From Bacteriovoracaceae bacterium UBA3083 (GTDB taxonomy: Bacteria; Bdellovibrionota; Bacteriovoracia; Bacteriovoracales; Bacteriovoracaceae), in assembly GCA_002366565.1 (NCBI GenBank), contig DFBJ01000012.1, positions 248,001 through 312,000 of the forward strand: 64,000 nt of DNA, given 5' to 3'. The position numbers were made by a program, and so were the translations under genes. The notes under the pieces are model-generated. The model ran no database searches. It was not told where the DNA came from and worked only from the letters and a program-made list of their open reading frames with translations. This document shows, piece after piece, positions 36,753 through 45,200 of the stretch; the first letter of the stretch is position 1; every line of letters starts with the position of its first letter.

Positions 36753-38255
36753 ATGAAAAGAATCGCCACACTTTTATGTTTAGCTCATTTATTTACAACA
36801 CCTAATACAATAGCATCCGAAAAAAGACTAATCTCTTGGAAAGTTGCGAATGTAGGAAATCAAGTTATTACAAACTATGATGTTGAAAAATTTATTGAAG
36901 AAACTCAAATTAGCGATTCTTTAAAAACAAGTCTATTTAAAAAGGCTGAAGGTAACTATTCAAAGTACCTAGACCTAAAAAGAGAACTTACAGATAAAAG
37001 CTTCAAAAAGGCCACTGGCCAATTAATGTACTCACTAATAATGAAGCAAGACCACCAAAGAAAGCACTACTCAAAGAGAGTCGCCTTCACTGTTACTACA
37101 AGTGAATTCAATGACAAAATATACGATAATGAATCTAAAGTACTAGGCTCACTACTCGATCAAGGTATGGGAATAGTTAAAGCAAGAAAGATCTTTGGCG
37201 AATACCTAATTGAGAGCAATTACCCACATATGGATAATCAATCACCTACTGATGTCTATATGAGTTGGTACAATAGTCAGAGTGATAGAATTGAAACCGA
37301 ACTATTACTAAAAGAAGTTAAAAAGTATGAATCCTACATCGCACTAAGAGATGAGAAGTATTACTCTGATGATTACATGGAGCTTCAAGATACATATAAA
37401 TCTTTAAAGAACGAAGTCATTGAACAAGTTCAAGGCAATAAGATTACTCATAAATCACTACTAGCACTAATAAATAAAAACCAAGACTGGAAGATTATTT
37501 TAAAAGATGTTGATAATTCACAAATTGATACAACACCAGTTAAAGATTACTCGACAAATATAGAGGTATCAAAGAGAGCTCAAGAGATACTTTCTAATAT
37601 TGAAAAAAAATCTTGGAATAAGACTGTAAGCTATCATCTAAAAGCAAATGAATTGATTAAAAACAGCTACACTGTTGAGCAGTTAAAAGATATGGCTAAA
37701 GAATATACGGAAGTATATATCCAGAATAAAGCAAACTATTCTAGCTACATGGGTGGGTTAATAGCTAAGCTTGCTGCAACAACTTTAGAAAGCTCTTCAG
37801 CAGAAGAAATGAATAAAGTAGCAGAAGTGATTAATACAGAGCTTAAAGAATCGATGTCCAACATCTCTGATAAACTAGAGGTAACAAAATCTAATAATAC
37901 ATTAGAAAAAGAAGTTGAAAATATTCTTAAAGATAGTATCAAGTACTCAAACCTTTCAGAACTAGAGCAAGCCTTGGCGAATCTTTCAATTTTCTCAATA
38001 AAGTTTCAAATTAAGAAGCAATCATTTGAAAATGTTCTTCCTGTAAGAGTAAGCTTTGAAGAATATACTTCATTAAAGGCATTTGAAGGTCTTCGCAATT
38101 TAAAGAAGTATCAGTGGATGAAAGAAGAATTTAAAGATTATGTTAAAAGCGAATTAATGTATTCGATTAAATATATGACAATTAGAACTGGTGAGCATGA
38201 ATACCTAACTCCCGATGAAAAAGTTGAACTAATCCTTGGAAGTGAATTCATGTAG
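36753..38255 (+). CDS. Exported helical protein with SurA-like N-terminus
   Basis: 500 aa, with signal peptide MKRIATLLCLAHLFTTPNTIAS. Residues about 28-50 (WKVANVGNQVITNYDVEKF) resemble the start of SurA-type periplasmic chaperones, in which VNDxVIT..D is common. The rest is strongly helical, Lys/Glu-rich, with coiled-coil-like stretches at about 300-400. No peptidyl-prolyl isomerase domain is seen. Following a porin gene, a chaperone or trafficking role is plausible but inferred. Confidence 0.68.
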   Translation: MKRIATLLCLAHLFTTPNTIASEKRLISWKVANVGNQVITNYDVEKFIEETQISDSLKTSLFKKAEGNYSKYLDLKRELTDKSFKKATGQLMYSLIMKQDHQRKHYSKRVAFTVTTSEFNDKIYDNESKVLGSLLDQGMGIVKARKIFGEYLIESNYPHMDNQSPTDVYMSWYNSQSDRIETELLLKEVKKYESYIALRDEKYYSDDYMELQDTYKSLKNEVIEQVQGNKITHKSLLALINKNQDWKIILKDVDNSQIDTTPVKDYSTNIEVSKRAQEILSNIEKKSWNKTVSYHLKANELIKNSYTVEQLKDMAKEYTEVYIQNKANYSSYMGGLIAKLAATTLESSSAEEMNKVAEVINTELKESMSNISDKLEVTKSNNTLEKEVENILKDSIKYSNLSELEQALANLSIFSIKFQIKKQSFENVLPVRVSFEEYTSLKAFEGLRNLKKYQWMKEEFKDYVKSELMYSIKYMTIRTGEHEYLTPDEKVELILGSEFM

Positions 38256-38264
38256 TTTATAAAG

Positions 38265-38290
38265 AAAAGAGCAGAAATATGCTCTTTTTT
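38265..38290 (+). terminator. Rho-independent terminator
   Basis: AAAAGAGCA and TGCTCTTTT pair (38265-38273 with 38280-38288) and run into a T tract. Confidence 0.85.
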
Positions 38291-38314
38291 TGTTTTCTCT
38301 TTGAAATTATTCAC

Positions 38315-38320
38315 TATAAT
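38315..38320 (+). promoter_or_regulatory. -10 box of a probable leaderless promoter
   Basis: Perfect TATAAT, 6 nt before the ATG at 38327. No ribosome site; -35 is weak (TTGTTT at 38290, 19-bp spacing). Confidence 0.5.
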
Positions 38321-38326
38321 AAAATT

Positions 38327-38575
38327 ATGATTGTAGACATTGATATAGATAAATTTTCCCAGTCCTACCTACTTAAGTTTGAAGTGGAAAACTTCAAAAC
38401 TCCAGAGGATTATAAGATGGCCGTAACAACAGTTACTTGCTTCTCAAATGATTATGACCTGGATCCTGAACTAGATCACGAAGATATGAGAGAAATTGTT
38501 GAGAAAACAATTGAGCTCGAAAAAGATAGCTTCACTTTTGAAATCAATGACGATGGAATCGAAGTTGATATCTAA
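38327..38575 (+). CDS. Small acidic cytoplasmic protein
   Basis: 82 aa from the ATG at 38327 (MIVDIDIDKFSQS). A longer frame begins inside the upstream terminator and is rejected. Very acidic, with predicted strands at both ends (FTFEINDDGIEVDI) and a helix (MREIVEKTIELEKD). It has no membrane segment and one Cys. Probably translated from a leaderless message. Its last 4 bp overlap the convergent cpaF-like gene. Function unknown. Confidence 0.7.
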   Translation: MIVDIDIDKFSQSYLLKFEVENFKTPEDYKMAVTTVTCFSNDYDLDPELDHEDMREIVEKTIELEKDSFTFEINDDGIEVDI

Positions 38576-39705
38576 GCTGCGTCTTTCTTCATTTTTATAA
38601 GCCAGTCAGGCGATATAAAGTTACTCTTTGGAAATGGTAGTTTATTTACAATAATATCTTCAAAGAAAGTTGGTACATAATTACATGGAACCATCTCCCC
38701 TATATATTTACCAGTTTCTGGATCTTTTCCAGTTTGTACCCAGCGGAAAATATCACGACTAATATAATTACCATGTTCATCTAGGCCTGTAATTTCTGAG
38801 ATGTGAGAAGTTCTTCTTCCACCATCGTGATAACGGCTACATTGAACAACAATCTGCATTGCAGAACCAACCATTTTTCTAACAGCATCTGGTGGGATCT
38901 TAGTATCGCCCATCAGGCATAGCGTCTCAAGTCTTGTACAAGCATCTTCAGGATTATTTGCGTGTACAGTTCCCATTGAACCATCATGACCTGTATTCAT
39001 AACTTGAATTAGATCTAGTGCTTCTTCACCTCTAACTTCACCTACAATAATTCTATCAGGTCTTAGTCTCATGGAGCTAATAACAAGATCTCTAATTGTA
39101 ACTTCAGTTGTTCCTTTTGTAGGATCTGCCTTTCTTGTTTCGAAATTAACAACGTGTTCAGCATTAACTTGAAGTTCAGCAGCATCTTCAATGATAATCA
39201 ATCTTTGAGTTTTAGGAATTCTAGAACCAAGAACATTGAGCATTGTAGTTTTACCTGAACCTGTACCACCTGAGACAATTAAGTTTTTACCAAGGTAGAT
39301 ACATATATCAAGGAACCTGGCTGCATCTTTTGAAAGAGAGCCAAATTTAATAAGGTCATTAATAGTTAGTTTTTCTTTTGAAAACTTTCTTATGGCAACA
39401 GTGGTTCCATTCTTTGACATTGGAGGAAGTACTGCATGGATACGAGACCCGTCAGGGAGTCTAGCATCAAGTCTTGGGTTGTCGTCATCAAAAACTCTCC
39501 CAACAGATTGAGCAATCGCTCTCATGGCAGAAATTAATGCATCTTCATTATGAAATGAGTTTGGAACTTTAAAGACAAGGCCTTTCTTTTCAACGAAGAT
39601 TTCACTTGGACCATTGATCATAACTTCAGAAACACCTTCATCTTCAAGAAGGTCTACAATTGGTGCAAGGAAAGATGCAATAGCATCACTAAATACAGAC
39701 GACAT
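38572..39705 (-). CDS. CpaF/TadA-type secretion ATPase
   Basis: 377-aa ATPase of the type II/IV secretion superfamily, which powers Flp/Tad pilus assembly or related export. Walker A: VSGGTGSGKTTMLNVLG. Walker B with Asp/Glu box: RLIIIEDAAELQ. The His box MGTVHANNPEDACTRLETLC and RPDRIIVGEVRGEEALD complete the motif set. Shorter at the N-terminus than many CpaF proteins (~450 aa). No pilin or TadB/C gene is adjacent. It follows the cupredoxin-like gene by 33 bp. Confidence 0.93.
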   Translation of the reverse strand: MSSVFSDAIASFLAPIVDLLEDEGVSEVMINGPSEIFVEKKGLVFKVPNSFHNEDALISAMRAIAQSVGRVFDDDNPRLDARLPDGSRIHAVLPPMSKNGTTVAIRKFSKEKLTINDLIKFGSLSKDAARFLDICIYLGKNLIVSGGTGSGKTTMLNVLGSRIPKTQRLIIIEDAAELQVNAEHVVNFETRKADPTKGTTEVTIRDLVISSMRLRPDRIIVGEVRGEEALDLIQVMNTGHDGSMGTVHANNPEDACTRLETLCLMGDTKIPPDAVRKMVGSAMQIVVQCSRYHDGGRRTSHISEITGLDEHGNYISRDIFRWVQTGKDPETGKYIGEMVPCNYVPTFFEDIIVNKLPFPKSNFISPDWLIKMKKDAA

Positions 39706-39738
39706 TCTAACCCCTGTTAAAAGTCTAGTTTACACCTA

Positions 39739-40176
39739 CTATTCGTCTCTTGGGCGCCAAATCTTTACTCTTTTTTCAGATGCAATCTCTCTTCTAACAC
39801 GTTCTCGACGTACAAGTGGGTGTTCTTGAACTACAATTTTCCCCTTAATTCCACCAACAGGACAGTTTACTTCATAAACACCTGGGTCGGAGAAAACTAT
39901 AGTACTTTCAGATACTTCCCCTCTGTTTGCAGATAGGAAAACATTCTTTTTAGGGATTGTTAAACAACTAGGTTTATTTGTAGTTGAAGTCACAAATAAC
40001 TTGAGAGTTTCACCACTAAAGACGTGCATAACATGAGGATAAAAACCTTCAGTAGTTACAATAACTGACTGCAGTCTCTCTGGATTATCAAATTTAGTGC
40101 CTTGTAAGTATGTCTCTTCTAAAGAAAAGACCTGAGAAGACATTAAAAATATAAGTAAAATTGATAGAGTTCTAAT
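39739..40176 (-). CDS. Periplasmic cupredoxin-like protein, probable AUU start
   Basis: 145 aa if begun at the ATT at 40176-40174. From there the product begins with a good Sec signal (M/I-RTLSILLIFLMSSQVFS), and AAAGGAG sits 6 nt upstream. The first ATG (40143) lies inside the signal peptide and lacks a ribosome site. A stop codon (TAG) occurs two codons before the ATT, so no ATG/GTG/TTG can give the full signal. Mature features are cupredoxin-like: PSCLTIPKKN and DPGVYEVNCPVGGIKGKIVV (compare the EfeO-type fold), but a complete copper site is not evident. The C-terminus is Arg-rich. Confidence 0.7.
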   Translation of the reverse strand: MRTLSILLIFLMSSQVFSLEETYLQGTKFDNPERLQSVIVTTEGFYPHVMHVFSGETLKLFVTSTTNKPSCLTIPKKNVFLSANRGEVSESTIVFSDPGVYEVNCPVGGIKGKIVVQEHPLVRRERVRREIASEKRVKIWRPRDE

Positions 40177-40243
40177 AACCTACTCCTTTAATACAGTATC
40201 GGAGGAGTAGGATTATTACTTTAGCTTTTGAGTTGGTTAACAC

Positions 40244-40798
40244 TTAACTATCTGACTTCACAAGTGAATCAATTGAAGATTTAAGTCTTTCATCAGTAGC
40301 TTCAACATCTGGAAAGTATCTAGCAACGACTTCTCCATTTGCAGAGACTAGAAACTTTTCAAAGTTCCACTTTATATCTTTTTCAGTTCCAGTAATTAGC
40401 CCTTTCTCAGTGAGTAGGCCTTCAAACTTTCCACCCTCATTTTTAGTATAGCTAACATCTGTACTAGTTAATTCTTTATAGAGTTCATGCTGTCCCTCAC
40501 CTTTAACTACAATTTTTGAGTTAACCGGAAAAGTAACATTGTAAGTTAATGAACAGAAGCTTTGAATTTCTTCATCACTTCCAGGTTCTTGTCCTAGAAA
40601 TTCATTTGCTGGAAAGCCTAGAATCTCTAGTCCTTGATCTTTGTATTCACTATAGAGCTTTTGTAGACCTTCATACTGAGGTGTTAGTCCACACTTTGAA
40701 GCAACGTTTACAATTAAAAAAGCTTTAGCATTAAAGTCTTTTAAACTTACTTCTTCATTTTTATTATTTTTAAATTTTATATCTAATAGATTACTCAT
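40244..40798 (-). CDS. Glutathione peroxidase-like thiol peroxidase
   Basis: 184 aa. Reduces peroxides with a thiol donor (in bacteria often thioredoxin). The catalytic Cys is in VNVASKCGLTPQYEGL; the second motif is LGFPANEFLGQEPGS, where Asn-Glu replaces the usual Asn-Gln; KWNFEKFLV holds the catalytic Trp-Asn. AGGAG precedes the ATG. It follows the YqhD-like gene by 12 bp, so peroxide and aldehyde detoxification are probably expressed together under the MarR operators. Confidence 0.93.
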   Translation of the reverse strand: MSNLLDIKFKNNKNEEVSLKDFNAKAFLIVNVASKCGLTPQYEGLQKLYSEYKDQGLEILGFPANEFLGQEPGSDEEIQSFCSLTYNVTFPVNSKIVVKGEGQHELYKELTSTDVSYTKNEGGKFEGLLTEKGLITGTEKDIKWNFEKFLVSANGEVVARYFPDVEATDERLKSSIDSLVKSDS

Positions 40799-40810
40799 AT
40801 TTACTCCTGA

Positions 40811-41971
40811 TTAATAAGCTTGTTCTAAAATACTTTTTACTTCACTAAGACCTAAATCACCTGTCTCAGATAATGCAGTCAGACCCATCTTTTCCATATT
40901 ACTAACAACAGTATCTAACTCATCTTGCTTAATATCATAGTGAGAAAGTTTCGTTACAATCCCTAAGCTATTAAAGAATTCTTCTGTTTTTTGAATAACA
41001 AGTTCTATTCGTTCTTCTTCTGATCCTTCATTGATTCCCCATACTCTACTAGCGTACTGAAGAAGTTTTTCTTTCTTTTGAACTTTACGCTCTCTAAGCA
41101 TTGAAGGAAATACGATTGCTAAAGTACGACCATGAGCAATTCCATACATTGAAGTTAATTCATGACCAATCATGTGAGTAGACCAGTCCTGTGGAACACC
41201 TACACCAATAATTCCATTTAAGGCCATAGTAGCTGACCAGATGAAATTCTCTCTTGCTTCAACATTTTCATAATCATTGTAAGTTATTGGTCCATCCTCA
41301 ATAAGAGTCTGTAGTATCCCTTCAGCAAATCTATCTTGAATCTTTGCATTAGATGGATACGTTAAGTATTGTTCCATCACATGTATGAAAGCATCTGCTA
41401 CACCATTAGCAACTTGTTCTTGTGGAAGAGTTTTTGTTAAATCTGAATCTAAAAACGAAAACTTTGGAAATGTTAAGGGAGACATTACAGGGTATTTTTG
41501 ATTTTTATAAGTAATAACAGCACCTGCATTCATCTCAGAACCAGTGGCAGGCAATGTAGCAATACACCCTAGAGGAAGAGCTTCATCTTGTGGAGCTGGT
41601 GTGAACCCATTAAACAATAGTCCTTCAAACTTATCTTCAGAAACTTTTGAGGCCAAGGCAATGAACTTTGTTCCATCCATTACAGAACCGCCACCTACGG
41701 CTAAAAGAAAAGTAACGCCTTCTTTTTTTACTACTTCAGTGGCCTTTACTAGTGTTTCAAATTTAGGGTTGGCCTCAATACCACCAAACTCAATTACAAC
41801 TCTATCTTTAAGAGCACTTAATACTCTATCTACTGTTCCATACTTCTTAGCGCTTTGCCCTCCGTAAGTCAGAAGAACTTTTGCATCTTTTGGCACAAGT
41901 GAATCTAGCTCGTCGAATCTATCTCTACCAAAAACGATCTGTGTTGGATTAAAGAAATTAAATTTATTCAT
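40811..41971 (-). CDS. Iron-dependent alcohol/aldehyde dehydrogenase (YqhD-like)
   Basis: 386-aa group III dehydrogenase that reduces short aldehydes with NAD(P)H. GGGSVMDGTKFIA binds the nucleotide. The metal ligands fall in GVADAFIHVMEQYLT (Asp and His) and GIAHGRTLAIVFP (His). MNKFNFFNPTQIVFG is the usual start of the YqhD/BdhA group. AGGAG precedes the ATG. Divergent from a MarR gene across two identical operator-like repeats; downstream is glutathione peroxidase. A role in reactive aldehyde stress is likely. Confidence 0.92.
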   Translation of the reverse strand: MNKFNFFNPTQIVFGRDRFDELDSLVPKDAKVLLTYGGQSAKKYGTVDRVLSALKDRVVIEFGGIEANPKFETLVKATEVVKKEGVTFLLAVGGGSVMDGTKFIALASKVSEDKFEGLLFNGFTPAPQDEALPLGCIATLPATGSEMNAGAVITYKNQKYPVMSPLTFPKFSFLDSDLTKTLPQEQVANGVADAFIHVMEQYLTYPSNAKIQDRFAEGILQTLIEDGPITYNDYENVEARENFIWSATMALNGIIGVGVPQDWSTHMIGHELTSMYGIAHGRTLAIVFPSMLRERKVQKKEKLLQYASRVWGINEGSEEERIELVIQKTEEFFNSLGIVTKLSHYDIKQDELDTVVSNMEKMGLTALSETGDLGLSEVKSILEQAY

Positions 41972-41985
41972 ATGATTCTCCTATT

Positions 41986-42052
41986 TAGTTTGTACACAAA
42001 GTATAATAGATAACACAGCAACTTGCAAATAGTTTGTACACAAAGTATAATA
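41986..42052. promoter_or_regulatory. Divergent adh/marR promoters with twin MarR operators
   Basis: An identical 23-bp sequence occurs at 41986-42008 and 42030-42052 (44-bp period). Each contains TTTGTACACAAA, an inverted repeat with arms TTTGT/ACAAA. TTGCAA (42023-42028) is self-complementary and can act as -35 in both directions: plus strand 17 bp to TATAAT (42046-42051), minus strand 17 bp to TATACT (42005-42000). One operator lies inside the marR promoter spacer, the other directly past the adh -10 box. Confidence 0.75.
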
Positions 42053-42067
42053 AATTAAGGAGAGCAA

Positions 42068-42508
42068 GTGAATTACGACAACTTAAAGCTTAAAAATCAA
42101 ATTTGTCACAGGCTATATACAGCTTCAAATATAATGACTCGTGTCTATAGACCTATGTTGAAGAAGCTGGATATTACTTATCCTCAATATGTTGTTCTAA
42201 TGGCCCTTTGGGAAGAAAATAGTATTTCCGTTCAAAGATTAATTGAGCTTACCTCTATTGATGGAGGGTCACTAAGCTTGATGCTCACCAAATTAGTAAA
42301 TAAAGATATCATCACTATTACTAAGGATAGCGAGGATAAGAGAAAGAAGATCATAAATCTAACTCCTAAAGGTATAAAATTAAAGGAAGAGGCCCTATCA
42401 GTCCCCGAAGAAATGTGGTCATGTCTAGAATCTCTAGATTATGATGACGCACAAATACTCATCTCACTTTTAGACAAAATGAATTGTGACCTAAAGAAGT
42501 TCGACTAA
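42068..42508 (+). CDS. MarR-family transcriptional regulator
   Basis: 146-aa winged-helix dimeric repressor. Start GTG at 42068 with AAGGAG 5 nt upstream. Recognition region VQRLIELTSIDGGSLSLMLTKLVNKDII, wing TKDSEDKRKKIINLT with the usual D.R motif. Cys residues near the N-terminus (QICHRLY) and others might sense thiol-reactive compounds as in OhrR/QorR types; that is inference. Divergent from the YqhD-like gene it probably controls, and likely autoregulated. Confidence 0.92.
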   Translation: MNYDNLKLKNQICHRLYTASNIMTRVYRPMLKKLDITYPQYVVLMALWEENSISVQRLIELTSIDGGSLSLMLTKLVNKDIITITKDSEDKRKKIINLTPKGIKLKEEALSVPEEMWSCLESLDYDDAQILISLLDKMNCDLKKFD

Positions 42509-42551
42509 ATAAATTTTTCACAGCTATAGATTACAGTATCCGTGACAAAAT

Positions 42552-42591
42552 CCTAATAAAACCCTAATCTAATCCTAACTATCAATATAAT
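42552..42591 (+). promoter_or_regulatory. 11-bp-period direct repeat (Pho-box-like) and -10 box before the Na/Pi gene
   Basis: CCTAAT at 42552-42557 and 42563-42568, and CCTAAC at 42574-42579, each 11 bp apart, occupy the -35 area. TATAAT follows at 42586-42591. The spacing is that of PhoB/PhoP-type tandem sites. Confidence 0.55.
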
Positions 42592-42602
42592 AAGGTGGCA
42601 CT

Positions 42603-44258
42603 TTGGAAGCGTTTAAGATTATCTATACAGTACTCGGTGGATTAGGAATATTTTTCTACGGAATGAAGAATATGTCAGAAGGGCTACAGTCTGTAGCAGG
42701 TGACGTAGTAAAGAGTGCGATCAATACAATAACAAAAAATAGAGTTACAGCAATTCTTGTAGGAACGGCCGTAACAATAATTGTTCAAAGTTCATCTGTA
42801 ACAACTGTGATGGTTGTAGGGTTTGTAAATGCAGGTTTGATGAACTTAACGCAAGCGATAGGAGTTATACTCGGTGCTAATATTGGTACAACAATTACTG
42901 GTTGGATTATTTCAATTAAAATTGGAAAGTACGGTTTACTACTAATAGGAATGGGAATCTTTCCCCTACTCTTTGGAAAGACAAATAAGTCGAGACAAAT
43001 TGGTAGAATTCTTTTTAGCGTAGGTATGATCTTCTTTGGTTTAGACATTATGTCTAATGCCTTTAAGCCTCTAAGAACAATGCCAGAGTTCTTAGAAATG
43101 ATAAGCTACTTCTCTGCTCAAAATTACATGTCATACTTTGCATGTATCATAGTTGGTTGCGTACTTACAGTTGTTGTACAGTCATCTTCAGCAATGCTTG
43201 GAATAACAATGGCGATGGCTACAAGTGGTGTTATTGAATTCCACACAGCTGCGGCGCTAGTTCTTGGAGAAAACATAGGAACAACAATTACGGCACTCCT
43301 AGCGAGTGTTGGAGCAAATATAACGGCTAAACGAGCAGCAAGAGCACACGCCATTTTTAATGCTCTTGGGGTTTTAATCGTATTCTCTTTTTTCCCATAC
43401 TATATAGAGTTCATTGATTGGGTAGTTCCAGGGGATGCAAATCTAAGAAGTGCTGTTGGAGAATTTGAAAATATAGCGGTACATATAGCGACAGGTCACA
43501 CTGTATTTAATGTAACAGCAACGGTAATCTTTATTCCGCTTCTAGGTATACTTGCAAATATTGTAACAAAGATCACACCAGATCATGGAATAAAAGAACA
43601 GCATCACCTAGTTATGCTTTCTGATCCAAGTACACTAGTTCCAGCAACTGCGCTAGCACAAGCTGATCTCGAAATGGCAAAAATGAAAGATATCATGTCG
43701 AGGCTTTATCTTTTAGCAGATGAGCTCTTCATTACAGGGTCGAAAAAATCTAATGCTGATATAGTAATGAAAGCAAAAGATTATGAATCAATTACTGATA
43801 ATATTCAAAAAGAAGTTACTGTCTTCACTGTAAAAGTTATGGAAAGTCCACTAAGTGAAAGAGAATCTATTCATGCAAGAGGAATACTAAAAGAGGTAGA
43901 TGAGCTTGAAAGTATAGCTGATTATATTGAGAAGTTAATTTGCTATAGTGAAAGAACACCAATTAGTAAACTTCTAAAAGGTGAAGCAAAGACTGACTTC
44001 ACAAACCTTTATAAAGATGTAAAAGACTTTTACGATACGACTATAGATGAAGTGAATAAATCAAATATAGATTTAAGTGTAACATTAAGAAAGTCTGAAC
44101 AACTTAGACTTAGTGCTGAAAATATGAGAGCAAAACATCTAGAGAGAATTTCATCTGGAGATTTTGATGCACTAACAGCACTTACCTATTCAGATATGAT
44201 TGTGGCCCTAAGAAAAATTAGAAGCCATACACAAAACGTAGCTCAAGCCTATAGTTAA
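42603..44258 (+). CDS. Na+/phosphate cotransporter with PhoU-like tail
   Basis: 551 aa starting at TTG (42603) with AAGGTGG upstream. Two inverted Na_Pi_cotrans repeats: VQSSSVTTVMVVGFV with GVILGANIGTTITGW, and VQSSSAMLGITMAMA with LVLGENIGTTITAL. The QSSS segments bind Na+ and phosphate. About eight transmembrane helices up to residue 320, then a cytoplasmic helical PhoU-like region (340-550). Phosphate import is the expected role, in agreement with the Pho-box-like repeat. Its 3' end overlaps the next convergent gene by 4 bp. Confidence 0.92.
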   Translation: MEAFKIIYTVLGGLGIFFYGMKNMSEGLQSVAGDVVKSAINTITKNRVTAILVGTAVTIIVQSSSVTTVMVVGFVNAGLMNLTQAIGVILGANIGTTITGWIISIKIGKYGLLLIGMGIFPLLFGKTNKSRQIGRILFSVGMIFFGLDIMSNAFKPLRTMPEFLEMISYFSAQNYMSYFACIIVGCVLTVVVQSSSAMLGITMAMATSGVIEFHTAAALVLGENIGTTITALLASVGANITAKRAARAHAIFNALGVLIVFSFFPYYIEFIDWVVPGDANLRSAVGEFENIAVHIATGHTVFNVTATVIFIPLLGILANIVTKITPDHGIKEQHHLVMLSDPSTLVPATALAQADLEMAKMKDIMSRLYLLADELFITGSKKSNADIVMKAKDYESITDNIQKEVTVFTVKVMESPLSERESIHARGILKEVDELESIADYIEKLICYSERTPISKLLKGEAKTDFTNLYKDVKDFYDTTIDEVNKSNIDLSVTLRKSEQLRLSAENMRAKHLERISSGDFDALTALTYSDMIVALRKIRSHTQNVAQAYS

Positions 44259-44794
44259 GAGTAAAACTCAACTAGAAAAATGATAAAAGAAATTAGGGTT
44301 GTAACAATTGTTGCATTCCTAATTTTCTTATTCTGAAGTCCAAGCCATAGACCACTAATAAATGTTAAAATCAGAACTCCACCAAAGATAGCATTTATAA
44401 TTCTTGAAAATTTTCTTCCATGCCCTTTATGAAACTCAAGTAATCTCTTTCTAAGTGATGGAACAACTTTAGTAACCGCGACGTCTCCGTTCGAGTTTAA
44501 TTCAAACTTATAGTAGTCTCTTGTAGTAGGCCTTGTAACTACAGTGTTCTTAGACTTCTTTAGATACTCAAAAGAGTAACTCTTATCTTTTGCCATTAGA
44601 TAATTTGTAATATTTGAATTTATAAATTCAGAATTTAAGAAGTTCTTATCATTGAAGGTTTCAATCTTTGTTTTAGCTTCACTTTCCTTGAAATTTAACA
44701 AGTGAAGAGAGCCTGAAAAAGCAAAAGTTAAAAGTATAACTGAACAAAAACATGCGCAATATAGGTGAATACTAACTAAATTATTTCTTTTCAT
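44255..44794 (-). CDS. PepSY-type membrane protein
   Basis: 179 aa from the ATG at 44794, favoured by GAGGA upstream; two earlier ATGs (44809, 44806) precede it in frame. Helix 1 (CACFCSVILLTFAFSGSLHLL), a periplasmic domain of ~100 residues, then FHKGHGRKFSRIINAIFGG leading into two more helices. The His and Arg-rich entry to the second helix is typical of PepSY-associated transmembrane proteins, some of which act with ferric-siderophore reduction. It overlaps the upstream gene by 14 bp, so it is in an operon with the next two genes. Confidence 0.7.
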   Translation of the reverse strand: MKRNNLVSIHLYCACFCSVILLTFAFSGSLHLLNFKESEAKTKIETFNDKNFLNSEFINSNITNYLMAKDKSYSFEYLKKSKNTVVTRPTTRDYYKFELNSNGDVAVTKVVPSLRKRLLEFHKGHGRKFSRIINAIFGGVLILTFISGLWLGLQNKKIRNATIVTTLISFIIFLVEFYS

Positions 44795-45200
44795 CACTAT
44801 CCTCATCATCTTTAATATTGTTTACATCATCTTTACTAATTTCAATTTCTTCATATTTAAATTCGGCTATCTTTCTTAAGTCTTCATCTAACTGCTCACG
44901 AGCATGTTCCATTGCATTACCGGCCATATCAATTGGTTTAACAGGAGTATAGTCTTCTGCAGATCCAACACGTGAAAAATCATTATGGTACTCACCTTCT
45001 TTCCATTCGCGCTCTTTAACATTCTTCATCTGTTTTCTTCTATTTTTTGCACCAAAAGATGGAGCGATAACGATAGTCACAACTGCAATAAGTATGAGAA
45101 TAGAAAGTAATGCCTCTCGCTCAGATGTAGAATAAAACTGATACGACATCACATAGAAAAGAACTAAAAATGAATATATTGAGGCTATTATTTTAAACAT
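44781..45200 (-). CDS. Membrane protein with charged cytoplasmic tail
   Basis: 139 aa. Two transmembrane segments (about residues 3-20 and 31-48) followed by a highly charged tail ending DDEDSDEKK. The ATG overlaps the stop of the upstream gene by one base (TAATG), so translation is coupled. No family recognised. Middle gene of a three-gene unit with the Spo0M-like and PepSY-type proteins. Confidence 0.72.
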   Translation of the reverse strand: MFKIIASIYSFLVLFYVMSYQFYSTSEREALLSILILIAVVTIVIAPSFGAKNRRKQMKNVKEREWKEGEYHNDFSRVGSAEDYTPVKPIDMAGNAMEHAREQLDEDLRKIAEFKYEEIEISKDDVNNIKDDEDSDEKK

